From: Nitrospirae bacterium JdFR-85
Lineage (GTDB): Bacteria > Nitrospirota > Thermodesulfovibrionia > Thermodesulfovibrionales > JdFR-85
NCBI GenBank assembly: GCA_002011745.1
Contig: MTOU01000020.1
Location: 1-64,000 of the forward strand
DNA: 64,000 nt
Direction of reading: 5' to 3'
Shown in pieces: positions 20,101 to 26,600 of the stretch. The translations under genes and the position numbers were made by a program. Positions within the stretch are counted from its first letter, which is position 1. Every line of letters begins with the position of its first letter. Below the pieces are notes generated by a model that did not search any database, was not told the origin of the DNA, and saw only the letters and a program-made list of their open reading frames with translations.

Positions 20101-21204
20101 AGCAAGTTCATTAAGGGTTCCTCCAGATGCCAAATTGCTTCCATGTAGTAGAATGCCAGCAGGCCGTTTATCAGTAGGAGCAGTGAGTTGAGCAGCTAAA
20201 TGTGTTTTGCCGCATCCCCAATCCGCGACGACTGCAATCAGTCGTTTATTCAGAGAATTAAGAAGATCATCTATGAGTCGATATGCATCGTAAATATAGG
20301 CCACCATATTGGTAACTGACAGAACAACTGGATAACGTCCAGATCTCAATCGACGGAGTAAGACTTTCCACGTTGGATTAGGGCTACTTCTGTTGGTAAG
20401 TGCTTGCCGGACAACCTCATAATCTCCTCTCGCCAGAGTAGTATATATCTGGGTCAAAAAGTTTGCGATGCTATCAGCAGCTTTGGCTAATTTATTAACC
20501 TCTTCGCCAAGATTTGCTGGTAAATCTGACAGCTCATTCCTGATAGCTGTTGCACCAGCCTGAAGCCGACTTGCAACCTCGGTCAGTTCGGACCAAGCTT
20601 CCTCCTCCCCCAATATACGCCGAAGCGAGCGTTCAGCATCCACAACTTGGTGTACCTCGGGAAGCCATCTTCGCCTGATGGGGGCAACCGATTCATTATG
20701 CTTTTCGCTGAGCAATTCCGGCGTTAGAACAAGTTCTCCGAAATATGTGCCGCGAAGGATTTCTGCAGGTCCACTTAGATATTCTTCAATCTCTGTGAGT
20801 GTCCAGAGGTGTAACCTCATGTCTGTTTCTATGTTGTAAAACCATTCTTGAACACTTTTTGTTAGTGGATATTTTGTCCAAAGTACCCAATCGGTCAACC
20901 CTGGAAGAAATTTTTCCGTTTTCCGGATAGCATCCTCAATATCTTTTCGCCTGCTTGTTCCGATAGGCCGTCCACTCGGTAGGTCGTACCATTTACATTG
21001 CCAGCCATACCACCGTCCTGGTTCACCGAGAGGACACGATGAATGTAACTTCAAATGAAACTCAACACCTGGTTGATTGGCTAAAGCACGAAAATCACCG
21101 AATTGTCCATAATGGCGGCGAATGATCGCTCGACACAACAATTCAAAGTTCCTTGCTTTATCACCAGGTAATTCTACAAACTTTTCCCAATTCACTTCCG
21201 GCAT
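17158..21204 (-). CDS. Large STAND/NACHT-like NTPase with N-terminal restriction-endonuclease-like domain
   Basis: N-term FELLCRAIIRRHYG...GVEFHLKL...WYGWQCKWYD (Mrr-like (E)...QxK pattern); VVADWGCGKTHLA Walker A; LPIVIDGLNEAEDP Walker B; LVVCTLRPDF sensor. Confidence 0.7.
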   Translation of the reverse strand: MPEVNWEKFVELPGDKARNFELLCRAIIRRHYGQFGDFRALANQPGVEFHLKLHSSCPLGEPGRWYGWQCKWYDLPSGRPIGTSRRKDIEDAIRKTEKFLPGLTDWVLWTKYPLTKSVQEWFYNIETDMRLHLWTLTEIEEYLSGPAEILRGTYFGELVLTPELLSEKHNESVAPIRRRWLPEVHQVVDAERSLRRILGEEEAWSELTEVASRLQAGATAIRNELSDLPANLGEEVNKLAKAADSIANFLTQIYTTLARGDYEVVRQALTNRSSPNPTWKVLLRRLRSGRYPVVLSVTNMVAYIYDAYRLIDDLLNSLNKRLIAVVADWGCGKTHLAAQLTAPTDKRPAGILLHGSNLASGGTLNELAKRIVIHGRPLQSFEALVEAVDAAGQRAGRRLPIVIDGLNEAEDPRDWKGQLASLSTLLDQYQYVLVVCTLRPDFVKEALPDEVERLEIPGFEQNTVDAVRRYFQYYRIDSRDAKLPWRLLQHPLKLRMFCEVTNPKRNRTVGVEAMPGSLTSLFERYLDLVAERIAELSSRAWRYYESDVRTALSKIGQCLWDARSRSLNIEELRRVLEDNQRSWDKSIVRALEQEGVLIKVSDHRLSGNHISIMYDALAGHLIADALLDTYGRTNFESWIRNPDTISALTGDFDQRHPLASDIFRALVGLAPRRMYRRQLWPLLDEPLRTKALYEAAWLDKEYLDSETVRQLANLVAAAPMDRRDLFDRLWSTRAAQSHPLNMEFLDEVLRSMSMAERDLRWTEWIRRRQEEVLKDIKRLEKHWQSDQSLNQRDQLRAWWVMWILTSTVRLLRDHATRALYWFGCRDPKALFEMTLNSLDINDPYVPERMLAACYGVAMTLWADPRGDQLRKELPGFANILIDEMFVPGAPHSTHHVLMRDYALGVIDLANRVVPGCISDEKQDYLKPPFNHIPSPFPTPSEIDDNDLTEAEGTIRMDFGNYTIGGLIPDRHNYDFDNPIYREVRRQIEYRIVQLGYKSSQFAEIDREIGTASWEAERRGNPKTDRYGKKYSWIAYFEMYGIRLNKGALPEWRVDRRPPEVDIDPSFPGRPRIWQPTLPDLFTEAPAEPRSWITDGPTPNYKHLLYPEEVDDQPGPWVLLDGYIEQSSKNDDRMIFTFLRGLLVEHDQVENLLATFKAVEYPGNMEIPEPLEEYYTYAGEIPWSLHFGKTIRESNGKARRDIREAFARHAGKQGLSGGIPVEVPVYRFAWERYHSALNQVSGIIVPAPALCEQLSLCNRRGEWDLYDLEGRIATIYREFKSDEDTFRSYLFYLRADLMRRYLNSRQTLVWLLWGERNFKHRTDFTLLESLRDLWSNYKHIHRYSSYWNP

Positions 21205-21231
21205 GATTCCATCCCTCCTGCGATAAGAAGA

Positions 21232-21633
21232 TCATCGTCCGTATCCAGTATCTGGATAGTCATGAGCCGAATATACTTTTACTCGAGCACCTTTATCAAG
21301 CAAAACCTTCAGAAATGCTGACACATCTATTTCATCAGTGGTTATAACAACTTTGTTGCTTTCAACACTAACGCGAACATCGTAAAGAAACTGCTCCAGT
21401 TCTGCCGGAGCAAGACTATATACATTTACTGATCTTAAAAGTTCCGATATCGCATCTGTAAAGCGGTCCTGTGGAACTGTGTTTTCTTGATCCATGTCTG
21501 CATCGTTAGCCACCTGTTCAATAAGTTTGTCAATCACCCTTTTGGCTTCTTCAGCATCACGGACTTCCTTGAATTCTCCAATCATTACAAGGTTCATGGA
21601 ATGCTCTGAGCCATACCCTTTCCAAATTTTCAT
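21232..21633 (-). CDS. 133-aa protein with conserved-looking N-terminus MKIWKGYGSEHSMNLVMIGEF (possibly DUF6375-like)
   Basis: ORF between rSAM and NTPase genes with gaps of 11 bp and 27 bp; family name from memory only. Confidence 0.5.
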   Translation of the reverse strand: MKIWKGYGSEHSMNLVMIGEFKEVRDAEEAKRVIDKLIEQVANDADMDQENTVPQDRFTDAISELLRSVNVYSLAPAELEQFLYDVRVSVESNKVVITTDEIDVSAFLKVLLDKGARVKVYSAHDYPDTGYGR

Positions 21634-21644
21634 GAGATTACCTC

Positions 21645-22547
21645 CTATAAATGTTCAAGCATGTTCAAAGCATGCAATACCCCTTCTGGACCAATAGTTA
21701 CACCATTTTCATCAAATGACGAGCGTTTGATGACACCTGTAGAATCAATATGTGCATACGCCCGAAGTCCAGTTTCATGCCTGAATGCCGTGCATACAGT
21801 AAAGCCCTCGCTCGCCACTTCACTTATGCTTATTGGAATTCCTCCTTGATACGAATTTACCCATTCACGTAATTTTTGCATAGTTTGCCTATCAATCCCC
21901 CTTCGGCCCCGTACAGGTTGTTCAGGTATTAGCAAAAGTTCTGATGCACCATATTCAGTTGCGACTGTAACTGCCGCATCCAAATCAGGCAGGGTAAGTT
22001 TGTTGACAAGGTAGTTGATACCAAATGGAGCAATATCTCGGATCAGCTCAAATCGATTCAGTAACGAGGCGAAACGCCTTTTGCGAATTTTCTCATATGT
22101 AGCCCCTACACCATCCATGCTCACGCGAATGAAGTGGACATTCCCCTTTAAAGCAGCAACGAGCCGATTATCTATATAGTGTCCGTGTGTTGTGAATGTC
22201 ACGGCTAAGTCAGTGTTCTGGGCAGCGTATCTGCACACATTTGGCAACTCATGGTACAGCGTTGGCTCACCTCCTCCAAAGCCAATACCAATACAACCAC
22301 TTGCATCAAGCTCATTTAACCAAGTGAGCAAACGCTTAACATCAAGCTTGGCTGGATATTTTGGAGCAAAACAATGTGGACAGTCGAGGTCACATGCGTT
22401 CGTTAGCGCGATCGAGACATGGCGTGGCGCTGTAGCCCATAACTTTTGGGGTATTTTGATCTCATCGATAAGAATGTTTATCCCTGTATCACGATTGAAA
22501 AGAAGAATGCCGTCTGGCCCCATTCGTATTTTGAACTGACGTTGCAT
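21645..22547 (-). CDS. Radical SAM protein
   Basis: CDLDCPHC (CxxxCxxC), GIGFGGGEPTLY, FIRVSMDGVGATYEKIRK. Confidence 0.88.
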   Translation of the reverse strand: MQRQFKIRMGPDGILLFNRDTGINILIDEIKIPQKLWATAPRHVSIALTNACDLDCPHCFAPKYPAKLDVKRLLTWLNELDASGCIGIGFGGGEPTLYHELPNVCRYAAQNTDLAVTFTTHGHYIDNRLVAALKGNVHFIRVSMDGVGATYEKIRKRRFASLLNRFELIRDIAPFGINYLVNKLTLPDLDAAVTVATEYGASELLLIPEQPVRGRRGIDRQTMQKLREWVNSYQGGIPISISEVASEGFTVCTAFRHETGLRAYAHIDSTGVIKRSSFDENGVTIGPEGVLHALNMLEHL

Positions 22548-22594
22548 TCTTTATAAATTAACTTCATTTAGTTTTTTGCGACTCAATTGTGTGG

Positions 22595-25500
22595 TTACTC
22601 TCCCCCCATTCTTGTTACTGCCTGATCATACCACATCAGCAACTTTGGGTCTTCCTGTAATACTGATTCTGGAATTTTGCGGGCTACGGAGATGATAGTG
22701 GCGTAGTCACGCTCCTGCCAGGCTTTTTTGAAGCCAGCGCGGACGGCTTCAAGGCGGAAGACCTTCAGTCGCTTTTGTTTAGACTGTTTATACTCTTCAA
22801 ACTCCCGCAGTAATGCCTTCTCACGCAGTTTTTCTAAGTCTGATGCCTTATTAGGGTCAGGCACATACCAGCGGTCTTTTGCACGGGTTATGAGTTTCTG
22901 GTTTTGGGTTCTGAGTTGGCCGTTTTCTTCAGTGGCACGGCCTGTGGCTAATTCTTCCTCTATGGTTTTTCTGAGTTCAGCACTCTGGTGCATCCAGGAG
23001 ACAATTTGTTGTGGAATGGGGCCTTTGCCATCGTACCGGAGAAAGTTCTGTTCTAAAAGTTCCAAAAGTTCCAGAGGTTTTTCATGCTTTTGCCAGCCGC
23101 TGATTTCTTTTAAGAACTGTGGATGTAGTTCCTGAAATGTCTGTGGTTTCTTTGTGAGTTGCTGCTTAAGCCACTGGATAGCAGATGATTCGTCTTTTAT
23201 CCAGATTTCTAACTGTAGAACCTCTTTAGTTTTCAATCGTCTCTTATCATATTCTGCCACCTGTTCAGGCAGAAAATACATACCATCTCGTTCCGGAAAT
23301 CGCTGAGCAAGCCCTGCATAGAACTCAGCCGCAGACATTGGCACAGTCACACCACGCTGAACATGGAAGGCAACCATGCGGTCGTAGAGGAGATAGTTTT
23401 GCCTTTCGGCAACTATCTCCAGTTTTGAGTTCAGTGTTCCTGGTTCTTGATTAGATTTTGAACCTGAAACTCCGAACCCTGAACCCCGAACCACAACAGT
23501 AGGCAGTTGCCTCAAATGAGTACGGATAAAGTCCCATACCCCTTCTTCAGTACCAGCACTCAGTTTGAATCTCTCCTCAAGTCCGCCATTGGGTTTGTAG
23601 GCGGAGATAATGAGGTCCTGTTTAACAGCACCTCCACTTGTTACTTGCTTAAAGGTTCCCAAACCTTTATCTAAAGTCCTTACGTCTGCTACTACAAATC
23701 CTGCATGTTGTAATGCTTCTTGAATCGCATTCCAAATAATGTTCTTAGAATTGTGAAATTCAACAGTCATCCATCGTCCGGGTTTAAGAATACGAAAATA
23801 TTCCTTGAAACATAGAGTCATTAATTCTTTATATTCAAATAACCCTTTACCTTGAACTTTGTTTTCTATTGCCTCGCTTTTATTGTTAGTATATACCTTT
23901 AGCCATGCCTCCCAAAGAAAATTAAGTTCCGAGTACATCAGGTTCCCCCCGAAAGGAGGATCGGTAAAGATATAATCAATAGAATTGTCTTTCATATCAA
24001 CAATATCAGTTGAATTTGTAAAAATAAATGACCTACCAACCACTTCAGAATAGGCTTTAACCATACGGCTTATCTTATTTGTGTAAGCATTAAAAATATT
24101 GGCTTCAGAAATTTGTGAACCAACATACAGCGTGCCACTTAGAGGGTTGTATGGAAAGGAAACTCCAGGTCTATAGCGATTTAATCTGGATATATTAATA
24201 AGTTGACTATTGAACATAAGAAGGATTTGTGGAATCTTACAATGTTTTCGAATTGCTCCCAACACCCACAAATTCCTCTTTGTATAAAAATGGTGTACAT
24301 GAGTTAGGCCGATGTCATCGTTGCGTCGGGATTCTTCGCCTTCCGGCATCCTGTCAGTCGGAAACCAATAAGGGATGTCCATTTGTTCTATCTTTTCAAT
24401 CAACGCAAGGTCAAAGGCATCGGGTGTCTTTTCAAAGCGCTTTTTCTCAACACTGTAATTAATAAGCACAGGTACCTGCTTTGCCTGACGAATAGTCTTG
24501 CCTATGGCTTTATCGTATTTTGTTACCCATGCTCGTTCCATTCTCTGTTTAGTAAGCACTGCATCACAATGTGGGCATGGAAATTCCTTATGAACCTTGC
24601 CTGCTGCTTTATCCACAGCTACATCCCAGAAGATAATCTCATTGGTGCATTCAGGGCAGACAAACACATCAGACCAGACAGTGTAGTTGATTTTGCCCAA
24701 TGTAACGGTAGGGGTTTTGAGTTCTGGGTTGTGGGTTTTGAGTTCTGGGTTCTGGGTTTTGAGTTGGTTTATGAAATTTCTGCATTCTTCAGGGCTTTTA
24801 CATCTCATAAGATCTTTTGCCAATTGTTCAACCTCTTCATCCTTTAACCCCTGAACCCTGAACCCCGAACCCTGAACTTCCCTTGCCAGCGTGGCATACA
24901 TCCATCCGCACTCCTCTTCCACCTCCTTGAGAATCCTCTTTGCCTCACGCTCAAATTCCTCTACATCAACAGGTGTGTTGTAGTTGTAGGCAATAAAGGT
25001 AGCCGCAGGTGAAAGGTCATTAAGTATTGCATACCGTGCACCAAGTCTGGAAAAGGGCTTCCAAACTGTTTTGCCATTTTCGTCGGTTTCCTGCTGGTAG
25101 ATGATTCCTTTGTCATCAACCCTGTAGCCAAGTGACTCTACAGCCTTACGGTCACCACAGAGTTGTGCAGCAACACCAGTCATCCCTGTCCCACAAAAGC
25201 CATCAAACACCAAATCTCCTGGCTCGGTATAATGCAGTATGTACCGCATGATCGCCTTATGAGGAACCTTGGTGTGGTAGGAATGGGCATTATAGATTGG
25301 ATCGTTCTTTCCCTCGCTAACATCTGCAGCAAAGGGCTCACGCTGATAGGGTTCCTGGTTCTGGGTTGTGGGTTCCTGGTTGGAAGAATCCCGAATCCTG
25401 AATTCTGAACCCTGAACTTTAAACTCTGAACCCTGAACTACCGATTTTTGCTCCTGCAAATGACAGATAAAATCAACAATGAATGGGTTTGGACAGGCAG

Positions 25501-25888
25501 TGTAGTAAGGTGGGTCGGAGAGTCTCAGGATGTCTTCAATTTCACCATGAGGAAAACCAACCTGATCTTTCCAGAGCTGGAGCAGGTCTTTGTCCCGCTC
25601 CTGACGATGCTCTGCCCACATACGCTCAGCCAGTTCACGCAGGCGTTTTTCATCTCCCATGGGCCACTTTTTAATTGACTTCATCTTCTCAACAGCATCT
25701 TCTACTGTAGTAAAGGGCACGCCACCAAGTTTCTCATGAAGTTCCTCCAGCCCTTCACGCAGTTTTGTAAGAAAATACTCCCGCCTCGCCTCATCATTCT
25801 CGAAGGTCATACCAAGGCAGTAAATAAATTCTTTGTGTTCAGGGTTCTGAGTTTTGAGTTTTGAGTGGAATAGGAGGTCTTGTTTCAT
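22595..25888 (-). CDS. pglX: BREX type 3 DNA adenine methyltransferase (PglX-type, DUF1156/COG1743-like) with internal Zn-ribbon
   Basis: VFDGFCGTGMTGVAAQL, YIFTDPPFGGNLMYSELNFLWEAWL, CPECTNEI...CPHCDAVL; operon context. Native start may be internal (MTFENDEARREYFLTKL). Confidence 0.88.
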   Translation of the reverse strand: MKQDLLFHSKLKTQNPEHKEFIYCLGMTFENDEARREYFLTKLREGLEELHEKLGGVPFTTVEDAVEKMKSIKKWPMGDEKRLRELAERMWAEHRQERDKDLLQLWKDQVGFPHGEIEDILRLSDPPYYTACPNPFIVDFICHLQEQKSVVQGSEFKVQGSEFRIRDSSNQEPTTQNQEPYQREPFAADVSEGKNDPIYNAHSYHTKVPHKAIMRYILHYTEPGDLVFDGFCGTGMTGVAAQLCGDRKAVESLGYRVDDKGIIYQQETDENGKTVWKPFSRLGARYAILNDLSPAATFIAYNYNTPVDVEEFEREAKRILKEVEEECGWMYATLAREVQGSGFRVQGLKDEEVEQLAKDLMRCKSPEECRNFINQLKTQNPELKTHNPELKTPTVTLGKINYTVWSDVFVCPECTNEIIFWDVAVDKAAGKVHKEFPCPHCDAVLTKQRMERAWVTKYDKAIGKTIRQAKQVPVLINYSVEKKRFEKTPDAFDLALIEKIEQMDIPYWFPTDRMPEGEESRRNDDIGLTHVHHFYTKRNLWVLGAIRKHCKIPQILLMFNSQLINISRLNRYRPGVSFPYNPLSGTLYVGSQISEANIFNAYTNKISRMVKAYSEVVGRSFIFTNSTDIVDMKDNSIDYIFTDPPFGGNLMYSELNFLWEAWLKVYTNNKSEAIENKVQGKGLFEYKELMTLCFKEYFRILKPGRWMTVEFHNSKNIIWNAIQEALQHAGFVVADVRTLDKGLGTFKQVTSGGAVKQDLIISAYKPNGGLEERFKLSAGTEEGVWDFIRTHLRQLPTVVVRGSGFGVSGSKSNQEPGTLNSKLEIVAERQNYLLYDRMVAFHVQRGVTVPMSAAEFYAGLAQRFPERDGMYFLPEQVAEYDKRRLKTKEVLQLEIWIKDESSAIQWLKQQLTKKPQTFQELHPQFLKEISGWQKHEKPLELLELLEQNFLRYDGKGPIPQQIVSWMHQSAELRKTIEEELATGRATEENGQLRTQNQKLITRAKDRWYVPDPNKASDLEKLREKALLREFEEYKQSKQKRLKVFRLEAVRAGFKKAWQERDYATIISVARKIPESVLQEDPKLLMWYDQAVTRMGGE
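22891..22920. repeat. Heptamer-like repeat island in pglX
   Basis: tgagtttctggttttgggttctgagttggc; encodes QLRTQNQKLI. Confidence 0.6.
23421..23494. repeat. Heptamer-like repeat island in pglX
   Basis: ttttgagttcagtgttcctggttcttg...aacctgaaactccgaaccctgaaccccgaacc; encodes VRGSGFGVSGSKSNQEPGTLNSKLE. Confidence 0.7.
24716..24775. repeat. Heptamer-like repeat island in pglX
   Basis: ttttgagttctgggttgtgggttttgagttctgggttctgggttttgagttgg; encodes QLKTQNPELKTHNPELKTP. Confidence 0.8.
24846..24881. repeat. Heptamer-like repeat island in pglX
   Basis: aacccctgaaccctgaaccccgaaccctgaacttcc; encodes VQGSGFRVQGL. Confidence 0.8.
25350..25440. repeat. Heptamer-like repeat island in pglX
   Basis: gttcctggttctgggttgtgggttcctggttgg...gaatcctgaattctgaaccctgaactttaaactctgaaccctgaacta; encodes VVQGSEFKVQGSEFRIRDSSNQEPTTQNQEP. 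Confidence 0.8.
25835..25866. repeat. Heptamer-like repeat island at the pglX 5' end
   Basis: gtgttcagggttctgagttttgagttttgag; encodes LKTQNPEHKE. Confidence 0.65.
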
Positions 25889-26274
25889 TTGTATTTTGCT
25901 CCTTTATATTCGGATGTTGATAGATAGCGAATAAAACCACCGATTAAATTACCGGTTAGTTCTGCAAGACTGTAAAGTTGTTGAAATTGTTCTTTTGTGA
26001 TGTGACCTGCATCCAAAGCTATGTAGAGTTGGGACTGTAGTTCTGACACAGAACCTTTAGCCACTGAAAGAAACTGTATGAATTCTCTATTACCTCCACG
26101 ACCAAATCCTTCAGCTATATTCGACATAACTGACATTGCAGCACGGCGTATTTGATCGCGAAGGCTAAAATCTCTGACAAAAGATTCTTGATTTGTGACA
26201 CGGTATATTTCTCTCGTCAGATCACGAGCCTTTTGCCAAGCTTCAATATCCTCAAACTTCTCTATTTTTGACAT
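25885..26274 (-). CDS. Four-helix bundle protein (23S rRNA intervening-sequence protein / S23 family)
   Basis: FEDIEAWQKARDLTREIYRVT...RDQIRRAAMSVMSNIAEGFGRGGNREFIQFLSVAKGSVSELQSQLYIALD; ATGA overlap with pglX. Confidence 0.88.
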   Translation of the reverse strand: MSKIEKFEDIEAWQKARDLTREIYRVTNQESFVRDFSLRDQIRRAAMSVMSNIAEGFGRGGNREFIQFLSVAKGSVSELQSQLYIALDAGHITKEQFQQLYSLAELTGNLIGGFIRYLSTSEYKGAKYK

Positions 26275-26280
26275 GATATT

Positions 26281-26323
26281 TCCAGAACAAAGAACCCCGA
26301 ACTATGAACCCAGAACCCTCTAT
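26281..26323. repeat. Intergenic copy of the same heptamer-like repeat
   Basis: gaacaaagaaccccgaactatgaacccagaaccctc. Confidence 0.6.
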
Positions 26324-26424
26324 GAGTCTTTTCAAAAAGATGATCCTGACCTGATGGGTCCCTGAACAAGCGTTTCATTTTTATAGTTAACCCCTTTCCT
26401 GTTTAATCTATCTAACTAATAGAA

Positions 26425-26460
26425 TGACCAAGTTGCCTATCCCTCTCAAGAACTTGGTCA
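26425..26460. repeat. 10-bp perfect inverted repeat TGACCAAGTT-N16-AACTTGGTCA
   Basis: Arms 26425-26434 and 26451-26460. Confidence 0.7.
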
Positions 26461-26527
26461 GTGATCAAGCTAAAATTATTCATATATAGATTTTTGCCAT
26501 TTATTGTGTCGCTATTTTGTATAAATG

Positions 26528-26600
26528 ACATAACGACCAACCTCACCTACCGCTATGTAGTGCCAGCAGAATAGCAGTCAGGTGTTGCGTCTTGTTATGT
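26528..26600 (-). mobile_element. attC-like recombination site (integron cassette)
   Basis: Minus strand ACATAAC-AA-GAC-G-CAAC-ACCT...AGGT-GAG-GTTG-GTC-GTTATGT: 73-nt imperfect palindrome with perfect 7-bp ends, extrahelical bases and an inner CTGCTAT/ATAGCGG stem; 17 bp after the ORF stop. Confidence 0.6.

Noticed and set aside
21645-22547. Prokaryotic viperin
   Set aside because: The CDLDCPHCFAP motif and the rest of the protein do not look like the viperin signature, and no nucleotide kinase gene is adjacent.
22728-23135. Antisense ORFs within pglX and the NTPase gene (e.g. 135 aa, 154 aa)
   Set aside because: They are fully embedded opposite convincing coding sequence, lack recognisable domains and are explained by codon bias of the sense strand.
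24716-24881. CRISPR array or tandem satellite
   Set aside because: Repeats are short, imperfect, lack unique spacers of constant length and lie in frame within pglX.
25885-26274. Avd-like accessory protein of a diversity-generating retroelement
   Set aside because: No reverse transcriptase, template repeat or variable repeat seen; the sequence fits the general S23/four-helix-bundle family.
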